A stretch of DNA of 64,000 nucleotides from Microvirga alba (lineage in GTDB: Bacteria; Pseudomonadota; Alphaproteobacteria; Rhizobiales; Beijerinckiaceae), in NCBI RefSeq assembly GCF_015694465.1, contig NZ_JADQDO010000003.1:186001-250000 (forward strand), in the 5' to 3' direction. The notes beneath the pieces are model-generated. The model was given only the letters and a program-made list of their open reading frames with translations. It was not told the DNA's origin and did no database searches. Both the position numbers and the translations under genes were made by a program. Below are positions 1 through 7,821 of the stretch, piece by piece. How positions within the stretch are numbered: the first letter of the stretch is position 1; the number at the start of each line of letters is the position of its first letter.

Positions 1-1
1 C

Positions 2-910
2 GACCTCGCCATCGGCACGACCTCATCGGCTGCCGCCCTTGCGATGCTTCCGGTCGCGGAAGAAAATGGCAAGGTGCTGATCGTGGAGCCCGCCGTCGCG
101 GACGCGATCACCGGCGAAAAATGGAACCGCTTCATCTTCCGCACCGCCCGCAACTCGACGCAGGATGCGTACGGCGCGGCTGCCGCCGTTCCGGCGACCG
201 GCGATGTGTCGATCGCGACGCTGGCGCAGGACTATGCCTTCGGCAAGGACGGCGTCGCCGCGGTCAAGACCGCGCTGGCCGAAATCCGTCCGAACGCCAA
301 AGTCGTGTTCGAGGAGTACGCCCCTCAGAACGCCACCGACTTCACCGCCTCCGCCCAGCGCATCTTCGACGCACTCAAGGACAAGCCGGGCAAGAAGATC
401 ATCAACATCATCTGGGCGGGCCAGCATCCGCTGCCGAAGATCGCTGACCTGAAGCCCGAGCGCTTCGGCATCGAGATCGCACCGGGCGGCAACATCCTGC
501 CGGCCATGCAGATCTACAAGAACTATCCCGGCATGGAAGGCGCGGTTTACTACTACTACGCGTTCCCCAAGAACCCGATGAACGACTGGCTCGTGGCCGA
601 GCACCAGAAGCGCTTCAACGCGCCGCCGGACTTCTTCACGGCGGGCGGCTTCGCGGCGGCGTCCGCCGCTCTCACGGCCATCGAGAAGGCTGGCGGCACC
701 GATACCGAGAAGCTGATCAAGGCCATGGAAGGCATGAGCTTCGAGACGCCCAAGGGCACGATGACCTTCCGCAAGGAAGATCACCAGGCGCTGCAAGCCA
801 TGTATCACTTCAAGGTCAAGGCCGACGGCAAGGACGCGAACGATCTGCTCGATCTCGTCAACACCATTCCGGCCGACAAGATGCCGATCCCGGTCCGGAA
901 CAAGCGCTGA
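2..910 (+). CDS. ABC transporter substrate-binding protein, 5' truncated by the window edge
   Basis: This is the C-terminal 302 residues of a periplasmic binding protein of the Peripla_BP_6 (Leu/Ile/Val or amide) type. The reading frame is open from base 2, so the signal peptide and first lobe lie outside the window. Visible family features are the Rossmann-like segment ending in DYAFGKDG, the FxASAQRI stretch, and the late FTAGGFAAASA helix that precedes the hinge in LivJ-like proteins. It should capture the substrate in the periplasm and deliver it to the permeases encoded just downstream. The ligand cannot be read from the sequence; branched-chain amino acids are the default for the family, but aromatic acids, urea or short amides are also known. 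It is the first gene of a five-gene operon, with the ATPase starting 9 bases after its stop. Confidence 0.93.
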   Translation, partial: DLAIGTTSSAAALAMLPVAEENGKVLIVEPAVADAITGEKWNRFIFRTARNSTQDAYGAAAAVPATGDVSIATLAQDYAFGKDGVAAVKTALAEIRPNAKVVFEEYAPQNATDFTASAQRIFDALKDKPGKKIINIIWAGQHPLPKIADLKPERFGIEIAPGGNILPAMQIYKNYPGMEGAVYYYYAFPKNPMNDWLVAEHQKRFNAPPDFFTAGGFAAASAALTAIEKAGGTDTEKLIKAMEGMSFETPKGTMTFRKEDHQALQAMYHFKVKADGKDANDLLDLVNTIPADKMPIPVRNKR

Positions 911-919
911 TCTGACATC

Positions 920-1696
920 GTGTCTCAAACAACAACAACGCCCGCGCTGGAAACGCGCGGGCTTACCATTCGTTTTGGCGGCCATGTGGCCGTCAATGAC
1001 GTTTCGTGCCGGTTTACCCCCGGCACCCTGACGGCGATTGTCGGACCGAACGGGGCCGGCAAGACCACCTATTTCAACCTCGTCTCCGGCCAGCTGCGCG
1101 CCAGCGCGGGACAGGTGCTGGTCGATGGCGAGGACGTCACGAACCTAGCGCCCTCCGCCCGAACCCGGCGAGGGCTCGGACGCGCGTTCCAATTGACCAA
1201 TCTCTTCCCGCAATTGACCGCGCTGGAGAATGTGCGTCTTGCGGTGCAAAGCCGCGCCGATGCGGGCTGGTCCTTCTTCAAGGTCTGGAACAGCCGCCGC
1301 GATCTGATCGAGAAGGCGGAAGCCGTCCTCGAGCGCGTGCGCCTCGCGGACAAGCGCCATGTGGCCCCCAAGACGCTCTCGCATGGCGATCAGCGCAAGC
1401 TCGAAGTGGCGTTGCTCATCGCCATGGAACCCAAGGTGTTCATGTTCGACGAGCCGACGGCCGGCATGAGCGTCGATGAGGTGCCGACGGTGCTCGAACT
1501 GATCCACGACATCAAGCAGCGCGGAGATGCGACCGTTCTTCTCGTCGAGCACAAGATGGACGTGGTGCGCTCGCTCGCCGACCGCATCGTCGTGCTCCAC
1601 AACGGAACGCTCGTCGCCGACGGCGACCCGGCGACGGTGATCGCCTCGCCGGTCGTGCAGGAAGCCTATCTCGGAGTGGAGACCACCCGTGACTGA
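920..1696 (+). CDS. livG: Branched-chain amino acid type ABC transporter ATP-binding protein (LivG-like)
   Basis: This is one of the two cytoplasmic ATPases of the importer, 258 residues. It shows Walker A GPNGAGKTT near residue 40, an ABC signature in the LSHGDQRKLEVA form, and Walker B VFMFDEPTAG followed by the H-loop histidine in LLVEHKMD. LSHGDQ in place of LSGGQ is normal for LivG. Translation starts at GTG 920; no ATG is available at the right place. Its 3' end overlaps the next gene by 8 bases, which indicates translational coupling. The substrate is set by the binding protein, so the liv name describes the family and not proven specificity. Confidence 0.93.
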   Translation: MSQTTTTPALETRGLTIRFGGHVAVNDVSCRFTPGTLTAIVGPNGAGKTTYFNLVSGQLRASAGQVLVDGEDVTNLAPSARTRRGLGRAFQLTNLFPQLTALENVRLAVQSRADAGWSFFKVWNSRRDLIEKAEAVLERVRLADKRHVAPKTLSHGDQRKLEVALLIAMEPKVFMFDEPTAGMSVDEVPTVLELIHDIKQRGDATVLLVEHKMDVVRSLADRIVVLHNGTLVADGDPATVIASPVVQEAYLGVETTRD

Positions 1697-2414
1697 GCCC
1701 CTTCTCCAACTGACCGACGTGCACACCCACATCGGCCCCTATCACATCCTGCAAGGCGTGACCTGCGACATCCCCACCGGCAGCCTGACCATGCTTCTCG
1801 GCCGCAACGGCGCGGGCAAGACCACGACGCTCCGCACGATCATGGGTCTGTGGCGGGCTTCAAGCGGCAAAATCCGGTTCGACGGACGTGACATCACGAC
1901 GTGCTCGACACCCAGTATCGCGCAAGCGGGCATCGCCTATGTGCCGGAATCCATGGCCATCTTCACCGATCTGACAGTGCGCGAGAACATCGTGCTTGCC
2001 GCCCGCAGCGGCCCCGTGGACAGCGCGAGGCTCGACTGGATGCTCGGCCTCTTCCCTGCCCTCAAACGGTTCTGGAACCTGCCCGCCGGCAATCTATCCG
2101 GCGGCCAGAAGCAGATGCTCGCCATCGCCCGCGCTATCGCGGAGCCCCGCCGGTTGCTGCTCGTCGACGAACCCACCAAGGGCCTCGCGCCCGTCATGGT
2201 GCGCAGCATGATCGAGGCGTTCCGCGCCCTGAAGGCGGCGGGCGAAACGATCCTGCTCGTGGAGCAGAATTTCTATGCGGCTTCCGCACTCGGCGACAAT
2301 GTGCTGGTGATGGATGACGGGCGCATCGTGCATTCGGGGGCCATGAGCGATCTCGTGGCCGATCAAGTCCTGCAACAACGCCTGCTCGGCCTCAGCCTGG
2401 ATGCCCACCAATGA
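1689..2414 (+). CDS. livF: Branched-chain amino acid type ABC transporter ATP-binding protein (LivF-like)
   Basis: This is the second ATPase of the importer, 241 residues, expected to pair with the LivG-like subunit. It has Walker A GRNGAGKTTT, signature NLSGGQKQMLAIARA, Walker B LLLVDEPTKGLAP and the H-loop in ILLVEQNF, all typical of LivF. The GTG start at 1689 lies inside the previous gene and the stop overlaps the next gene's ATG by four bases (ATGA), so the five genes are probably translated as one coupled unit. Confidence 0.94.
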   Translation: MTEPLLQLTDVHTHIGPYHILQGVTCDIPTGSLTMLLGRNGAGKTTTLRTIMGLWRASSGKIRFDGRDITTCSTPSIAQAGIAYVPESMAIFTDLTVRENIVLAARSGPVDSARLDWMLGLFPALKRFWNLPAGNLSGGQKQMLAIARAIAEPRRLLLVDEPTKGLAPVMVRSMIEAFRALKAAGETILLVEQNFYAASALGDNVLVMDDGRIVHSGAMSDLVADQVLQQRLLGLSLDAHQ

Positions 2415-3433
2415 CCGACATCGCCGTTGAAACCTCCGCTCCGGCTGAACTGCCGCGTACCAAGACGGATTGGGTTCCGCTGGCCCTCGTGCCGGCGCTT
2501 GCCCTTCTCGCGCTCCCCTTCATCGGGTCCCCCTCCGCCTGGGTAACGCTGACCGTCGCCGGGCTCGCGATGGGCATGATGATCTTTCTCATGGCCTCCG
2601 GACTGACCCTGGTCTTCGGCCTGATGGACATCATCAATTTCGGCCACGGCGTTTTCATCTCGCTCGGGGCCTATGCCACGCTCATCGTCCTCGGCCCGCT
2701 CGCCGGATGGGGCGAGGCGGATTCGATCGGGCTCAATCTGGCCCTTCTCGGGCTTTGCATCGTCACTGCCATGGCGGTGACGGGCGTTGTCGGCGCAGTG
2801 TTCGAGCGGGTGATCGTCCGCCCGGTCTATGGCAGCCACCTCAAGCAGATCCTCGTCACCATGGGCGGCCTGATCGTGGCCGAACAGGCGATCCACGCCA
2901 TCTGGGGCGCATCGCCCATTCCGATCCGCCTGCCGGAAACCTTACGCGGCGCGTTCGTCATCGGCGACATCGTGATGGAGCGTTACCGCGTCGTCGCCGT
3001 CGGGGTCGGCCTCGTCGTCTTCATCGGCATGCAGCTCCTCCTGAACCGCACCCGCATCGGCCTCCTGATCCGCGCGGGCGTCGAGAACCCGGAAATGGTC
3101 GAGGCGCTCGGCTATCGCATCCGCCGCCTGTTCGTCAGCGTGTTCGTGGCGGGCTCGGCGCTCGCCGGCCTCGGTGGCGTCATGTGGGCCTTCTATCGCC
3201 AGACGCTCACCGCCGGCATGGGCATGGAGGTGATGGTCCTCGTGTTCATCGTCATCATCGTCGGCGGTCTCGGCTCGGTCGGCGGATGCTTCGTCGGCTC
3301 CATCCTCGTCGCTCTCGTGGCGAACTACGTCGGCTTCCTCGCGCCCAAACTAGCGCTGATCTCCAACATCCTCGTGATGGCTCTCGTGCTGACCTGGCGT
3401 CCGCAGGGCCTCTTTCCGGTAGCACGCCGATGA
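2411..3433 (+). CDS. livH: Branched-chain amino acid type ABC transporter permease (LivH-like)
   Basis: This is an inner-membrane permease of 340 residues with about eight or nine hydrophobic segments. The first permease motif, GLTLVFGLMDIINFGHG, is present near residue 65, and the cytoplasmic loop GLLIRAGVENPEMVEALGYR that contacts the ATPases lies near residue 220. It should form the translocation path together with the LivM-like protein. The start ATG overlaps the preceding stop (ATGA), and its own stop overlaps the next ATG in the same way. Confidence 0.94.
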   Translation: MTDIAVETSAPAELPRTKTDWVPLALVPALALLALPFIGSPSAWVTLTVAGLAMGMMIFLMASGLTLVFGLMDIINFGHGVFISLGAYATLIVLGPLAGWGEADSIGLNLALLGLCIVTAMAVTGVVGAVFERVIVRPVYGSHLKQILVTMGGLIVAEQAIHAIWGASPIPIRLPETLRGAFVIGDIVMERYRVVAVGVGLVVFIGMQLLLNRTRIGLLIRAGVENPEMVEALGYRIRRLFVSVFVAGSALAGLGGVMWAFYRQTLTAGMGMEVMVLVFIVIIVGGLGSVGGCFVGSILVALVANYVGFLAPKLALISNILVMALVLTWRPQGLFPVARR

Positions 3434-4551
3434 CCGCGACCTCCGTTATTCCTGCCCCCTTTGATGAAAGCCGGAGCCGCGCTGGCTTCCTTAGCCGGGC
3501 TCTTTCCTCGGACCTGCCGCGCTCACGGGCGCTATCCTTCATCCTCATCGCCATCGTGCTCACACTGGCGCTGACGCCCCTCCTCTTCTCGGGCAGTCAA
3601 CCTCTGAGCACGGCGGCGAAGATCTGCGTCTTCATCGTGCTGGTCGCGAGCTACGACCTGCTGCTCGGATATTCGGGCATCGTCTCGTTCGCCCACACCA
3701 TGTTCTTCGGCATCGGCGGCTACGGCATCGCCATTGGTCTCGAAAAGCTAGGGCCGGATTGGAGCTCCGTCGCCATCGGTCTTATCGCGGCGCTGGCGCT
3801 CTCGGCGGTGCTTGCCATCGCCATCGGCCTGTTGTCGCTGCGCGTGCGGGCGATCTTCTTTTCAATGATCACCCTTGCCGTCGCTTCCGCCATGGCGGTC
3901 CTGGCCTCCCAGATGTCCGGCATCACGGGGGGCGAGGACGGGCTGTCCTTCCAACTGCCCTATGCCTTGCGTCCTGCCTTTCGCGTCTTCTCGGAGCCGG
4001 TTTTCGGCGTCATGATCAACGGGCGCATCGTCGCCTATTACCTCGTGTTCTTCGTGACGGTCGGCGTGTTCCTCCTCCTGCTGCGCATCGTGAACTCCCC
4101 CTTCGGGCGCGTGTTGCAGGCAATCCGCGAGAATGAGTTTCGCGCCGAGGCCCTCGGATACCGCGTCGTGGCCTATCGCACCGCCGCCTCGGTCATCTCG
4201 GCGCTCGCCGCCACCATCGCAGGGGGCCTGCTCGCCCTGTGGCTGCGCTATAACGGTCCGGACACGACGCTGTCGTTTGCGATCATGATCGACATCCTGC
4301 TCATGGTCGTGATCGGTGGCATGGGAACCATGTATGGCGCGATCATCGGCGCAGCGCTCTTTGTCCTGGCTCAGAGCTATCTTCAGGTTCTGATGGACGC
4401 GGGCAGCAAGGCGTTGGCGGGCATTCCGCTCCTTCCGAACCTCGTCCACCCGGATCGCTGGCTCCTCTGGCTCGGCGCGCTGTTCGTCATCAGCGTCTAT
4501 GCCTTTCCCGGTGGGATCGTAGGACGATTGCGGCAGGGCAAGCAGTCTTGA
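3430..4551 (+). CDS. livM: Branched-chain amino acid type ABC transporter permease (LivM-like)
   Basis: This is the second permease subunit, 373 residues. The motif LLGYSGIVSFAHTMFFGIGG near residue 80 is the LivM signature, and IRENEFRAEALGYRV near residue 235 is the ATPase-contact loop. The frame stays open far upstream through livH, but only the ATG at 3430, which overlaps the livH stop, gives a protein that begins like LivM; everything before it is shadow. It is the last gene of the operon; a gene for a Gre-like protein follows after 54 bases. Confidence 0.94.
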   Translation: MTATSVIPAPFDESRSRAGFLSRALSSDLPRSRALSFILIAIVLTLALTPLLFSGSQPLSTAAKICVFIVLVASYDLLLGYSGIVSFAHTMFFGIGGYGIAIGLEKLGPDWSSVAIGLIAALALSAVLAIAIGLLSLRVRAIFFSMITLAVASAMAVLASQMSGITGGEDGLSFQLPYALRPAFRVFSEPVFGVMINGRIVAYYLVFFVTVGVFLLLLRIVNSPFGRVLQAIRENEFRAEALGYRVVAYRTAASVISALAATIAGGLLALWLRYNGPDTTLSFAIMIDILLMVVIGGMGTMYGAIIGAALFVLAQSYLQVLMDAGSKALAGIPLLPNLVHPDRWLLWLGALFVISVYAFPGGIVGRLRQGKQS

Positions 4552-4605
4552 TCGAACCAAGCCCGCGTCGGATCGTTGGTCCTTCAAAGCTTGGAGGGAT
4601 GCCCG

Positions 4606-5073
4606 ATGAGTCGTGCCTTTGTTCGTGAGGCCGAAGGCGGTGAGGCCTATGAGGACCTCCCCGACCGGCCGATCAGCCCGCACGCCAATCTGGTAACACC
4701 GGAAGGCCTCACGCGGATCGACGAGGATGTCGAGGCCTTGCGACAGAGGCTTGCCGAGGCGCAAAAGACGGCGGATCGAGCCGAAATCGCCCGGGTCTCG
4801 CGGGACCTGCGCTACTGGTCGCATCGCAAGTCCACCGCGGAGGTCGTCCCACCTCCCATGGACACCTCGCATGTGCGCTTCGGATCGCGAGTGACCTTCG
4901 AGCGAGATGACGGGCGCAGGCAGACCTATCGGATCGTTGGGGAGGATGAGGCGGAACCGGCGCGCGGCAGCATCTCCTATGTCTCCCCGTTGGCGCAGGC
5001 TCTCATGGGTAAAGAGGTTGGCGATACCGTGCGCATCGCCCAGGGCGAGGCCGAGATCATCGAGATCGAATAA
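4606..5073 (+). CDS. GreA/GreB-family protein with a reduced N-terminal coiled coil
   Basis: This protein of 155 residues has the C-terminal FKBP-like domain of Gre factors: FGSRVTFERDDGRRQTYRIV, then GEDEAEPARGSISYVSPLAQALMG and a final DTVRIAQGEAEIIEIE. Gre proteins bind in the RNA polymerase secondary channel and stimulate cleavage of backtracked RNA. In GreA and GreB the acidic residues that do this sit in the coiled-coil tip (GDLxENAEY or GDRSENADY). Here the corresponding stretch reads AEAQKTADRAEIARVSRDLR, so the expected Asp and Glu are missing and the hairpin looks short. It may be an antagonist or modulator rather than a cleavage factor. The start at ATG 4606 follows GGAGGG; an upstream in-frame start at 4576 would add ten unconserved residues. 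Confidence 0.85.
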   Translation: MSRAFVREAEGGEAYEDLPDRPISPHANLVTPEGLTRIDEDVEALRQRLAEAQKTADRAEIARVSRDLRYWSHRKSTAEVVPPPMDTSHVRFGSRVTFERDDGRRQTYRIVGEDEAEPARGSISYVSPLAQALMGKEVGDTVRIAQGEAEIIEIE

Positions 5074-5089
5074 CGCATCGGGCCTTTGC

Positions 5090-6853
5090 TCACGCGAGGC
5101 TCGATGCTCTCGCCTCGTCGCCCACTCCCACTTCCTTCAACGGGTAGATGTTGCCGGCGCCAGAAGTGTCGGCCTTGTTGGCGGCCAACGCCGTGTCACG
5201 CAGCAAGAGATCTATCTCCTGCTGAATCTTCAGGAACTCGTCCCAATTCGACGTCAGAATGAGGCCGCGGATTTCCGCCTTCGGCTTCTCCTCGTGGCCT
5301 TCGCGTAGCCGAACCTGCACGGTGCCCGGTTCGATCTTCGGATGCCCGGCCACAAGGGCGGCCAGTGCCTCCGTCTCAAGCCGGATCGCGGCGCTGTCGC
5401 CAGCCTGAAGTGCGACGGTCCGGTCATAGGGCATCCGGTCGCGATTGGTCAGGTTGATGATGTTCATATTCACGAAGGTCGCATTCGGAATCGTGATCAG
5501 CGACCGGTCGAGCCCTCGGATGCGGGTCGATCGGATGCCGATCTCCTGCACGCGGCCTTCGAGGTTACCGAACCGGCACAGATCCCCGACCCGGACCGGC
5601 CGGTCCGCGTAGAGGATCAGTCCACCGATGAAGTTCTCAAGCGTCGGTTTCGCCGCCAACGCCACGGCAAGACCGCCGACACCGAGACCGGCGAGGAGAC
5701 CGGCGATCGGTATGCCGAGATAGGAGGCGCCGTAGACCAGAAGGCCGAGCGCGGCCACGATGCCGGCGATACGCACCGCAGCCCGCGCGAGGTGAGCATC
5801 GATGCTCTCGGATTTGGAAAAATTCAGCCTACCGGCGAGCGCATTCGAGAATTTCAAAACGCCCCATATGGCGGCGATATAGGCTACGATTTCGGCTGCC
5901 TGTTGGACGAAGTCATTCACGCGGCCGGTGAGATTGATCTGATAGTCGGCCACGTACACCACGAGCAACGCAGCGACCGCGACCGTCCCCGGCACGACTA
6001 CATTCGCCGTCAACGATGTCGCCGAGCCGTGGCGCCGCTCGCGTGCCAGGGTCAGTTGGCGAACTCCGAAGACCGCCGCGCCGACAACCGTGAGAAGCAG
6101 AGCGAAGCCGATCCATTGCCACACCGCCTGCCCATGGATTTCCGTCCTCAGAGGTGCTGGCAGGGCTTCGACAAGGCCATACCATTTCGGCGGCAGCAGA
6201 TGGCCCGGGGACTGGCTGAAGAAGTCGTAGAAGTCCTCGGTCGCGTCATTCGTGTCGGACTGGTCGCGGATCAGCCTGTAGAAATCATCGAGCCGTCGGA
6301 CGGTTTCGCCCGAGAACAGATATTCCCCCGCGCGCGGACCCTCCGAAATGCGGGAGATCCGGATCTCCGTTCCGGGCACACTCCAACCCGGCAGAGGCTG
6401 TAGCGGCTCGATTTCCCTATCGCCCGGGATTGTCCCGGCCTCGGGCAGCGGCAGGCGGTCCAGGATCTCCTTAAGCAGGAGGGTTGCCTCAAGACGGCGA
6501 TGTTCCAGTTCGACCGGCGGGACGTCACGCAAGTCGAGCGCGCGGGATGCCTTCGCAAGCAGGGTCTCCGCGTCCCTTACCTTCTCCTTCACGGCCGGAC
6601 TCCAGAAGAAGCCCGGCTCGGTGCGGTTCTGACGGTACGCCTCCATCAGAAGCACTGAGGCTTGCCCGGCATTGGCCCGAAACCCTTCGAGCGTCGCGCG
6701 TGGGCTCGACGTCTCAGCGGGAGCGAGAAGCCGAAGATTGCCGAGTGCCGGTGGAGTAGCGAGAAACTGGAATGCGACGAGCAGCGCGGCCAGGAGCGCG
6801 CAAACCAGAGGAATCGCCGCGTCCCGAAGGCGTTGCCCGGGTGACATGCTCAT
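5090..6853 (-). CDS. MscS-family mechanosensitive channel protein with a large periplasmic domain
   Basis: This is a 587-residue inner-membrane protein. An N-terminal hydrophobic helix (about residues 11-32) is followed by roughly 200 polar residues, probably periplasmic, then membrane segments near 248-266, 286-303, 319-338 and 361-382. The MscS pore helix and family signature follow (AGLLAGLGVGGLAVALAAKP, about 386-405, then ENFIGGLILYADRPVRVGD) and lead into the beta domain. MscS channels open when turgor stretches the membrane and release small solutes. The length, about twice that of E. coli MscS, puts it with the YnaI/YbdG-like or plant MSL-like relatives. The start at 6853 has GGGGA upstream; a second ATG at 6847 is possible. 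It converges on the Gre-like gene with 16 bases between the stops. Confidence 0.9.
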   Translation of the reverse strand: MSMSPGQRLRDAAIPLVCALLAALLVAFQFLATPPALGNLRLLAPAETSSPRATLEGFRANAGQASVLLMEAYRQNRTEPGFFWSPAVKEKVRDAETLLAKASRALDLRDVPPVELEHRRLEATLLLKEILDRLPLPEAGTIPGDREIEPLQPLPGWSVPGTEIRISRISEGPRAGEYLFSGETVRRLDDFYRLIRDQSDTNDATEDFYDFFSQSPGHLLPPKWYGLVEALPAPLRTEIHGQAVWQWIGFALLLTVVGAAVFGVRQLTLARERRHGSATSLTANVVVPGTVAVAALLVVYVADYQINLTGRVNDFVQQAAEIVAYIAAIWGVLKFSNALAGRLNFSKSESIDAHLARAAVRIAGIVAALGLLVYGASYLGIPIAGLLAGLGVGGLAVALAAKPTLENFIGGLILYADRPVRVGDLCRFGNLEGRVQEIGIRSTRIRGLDRSLITIPNATFVNMNIINLTNRDRMPYDRTVALQAGDSAAIRLETEALAALVAGHPKIEPGTVQVRLREGHEEKPKAEIRGLILTSNWDEFLKIQQEIDLLLRDTALAANKADTSGAGNIYPLKEVGVGDEARASSLA

Positions 6854-7255
6854 GAAATTCCCCGTTCTTCCGCAGGAGCACGGCGCCAGCCGGCTAGATT
6901 TCGCGGTAACTTACCCGAACATCGCGACTCGATAAACTGCCGAGAAAATATCATTTCCAATACAAGATGATATGAAGTAATATTCGATAGAGAGCTTCGA
7001 ATATTCGTCCTTCTCTCATTGCATTGAATGAAAAAGGCCAACTCGATCATCCTCACTCAAATGTCACCATGCAAGTGTTGCGCGAACCGGTCCACGGTCT
7101 ATATCATTGGGAGAGGCTTTTTTTTGAGAATATTTTGTTATCTGAGATGACTCCGTTGATTCGCGTATCCCGCCGCCGTTACGGCGGTTCCATTTTCCAG
7201 GAACGCCACATCACTACGGAGGCGTTTGGCGTCGATGGTGGAGGAAACGAGCCGC
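6854..7255. other. AT-rich intergenic region with a perfect inverted repeat
   Basis: About 400 bases separate the divergent MscS and orphan genes. The stretch is clearly richer in A and T than its surroundings and contains no convincing gene; short frames on both strands lack plausible translation signals. It holds a perfect 9-bp inverted repeat, AATATTCGA (6979-6987) and TCGAATATT (6997-7005), and a run of eight T at about 7119-7128. Promoters for both neighbours presumably lie here. Confidence 0.6.
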
Positions 7256-7720
7256 ATGGACGAGACTGAAGTCGAAATCGTTGCGGAAGAGCTTGCGAAA
7301 TTAGGGGGCACGGCCTGGTACCCCGGTCGGGAACAGGGGGGGCCCGTTCTGCGGGTGGTGCATGAGCGCTATCGGGATCGAGCCCGCGCAGCTATCGCGG
7401 CGTTGGATCGTTATCGAGCCGAAAAAAATCGCCCCTATGGCGCGCCGGCGTTGGATCCACGAGTTCATGAACTGAATGAGGTCGCTTCCACCCCCAACCT
7501 TCCACCGAGCGATCAGATCGAGGTCGGGGCGACGGTAGTCTTCCGCCCCCCGGGAGATCGAAGGGCCTATCCCTGTATCGTCGAAAAGATCACCGAGGGG
7601 CATGTTTACCTCATCCCCCAGGATCGGACCGGCATCAGCTGGGTTTATGCGACGGGATCGGCCGAACTGACAGAGGCACCCCGTCCTCGCAAGGAAGAGC
7701 CGACAGTCAAGGACAGTTAG
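7256..7720 (+). CDS. Hypothetical protein, unknown function
   Basis: I do not recognise this 154-residue protein. It has no signal peptide, membrane segment or cysteine-rich motif. The N-terminal third is charged and helical (DETEVEIVAEELAKLGG, then a basic helix ending in ALDRYRAEKNR). The second half contains VGATVVFRPPGDRRAYPC and VYLIPQDRTGISWVY and looks like a small beta barrel of the SH3 or KOW kind. Start choice is uncertain: GGAGG at 7240 precedes ATG 7256, but another GGAGG at 7218 precedes ATG 7235, and TTG 7226 is also in frame. It is a single-gene unit followed by a good terminator at 7780. Codon use fits the genome, so there is no sign of recent transfer. Confidence 0.75.
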   Translation: MDETEVEIVAEELAKLGGTAWYPGREQGGPVLRVVHERYRDRARAAIAALDRYRAEKNRPYGAPALDPRVHELNEVASTPNLPPSDQIEVGATVVFRPPGDRRAYPCIVEKITEGHVYLIPQDRTGISWVYATGSAELTEAPRPRKEEPTVKDS

Positions 7721-7779
7721 AATCGCGAAACCGCCCGTCGCATGGCATCCAAGCGGCGGCGTCCATGGATTTGCCAAGA

Positions 7780-7815
7780 AGGCCCGAGGCCCCAATCCTC
7801 GGGCCTGATTATTTT
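7780..7815 (+). terminator. Rho-independent terminator after the orphan gene
   Basis: A perfect 10-bp stem, AGGCCCGAGG (7780-7789) and CCTCGGGCCT (7797-7806), has a 7-base loop and is followed by GATTATTTT. It sits 60 bases after the hypothetical gene and just past the 3' end of the converging diguanylate cyclase, so it probably serves the plus strand; on the minus strand no U-run follows. Confidence 0.75.
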
Positions 7816-7821
7816 CAGCCC

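Noticed and set aside
2470-3429. Upstream extension of the LivM frame through livH
   Set aside because: Translation in this part is Arg/Pro-rich shadow of livH. The LivM N-terminus begins at ATG 3430, which overlaps the livH stop.
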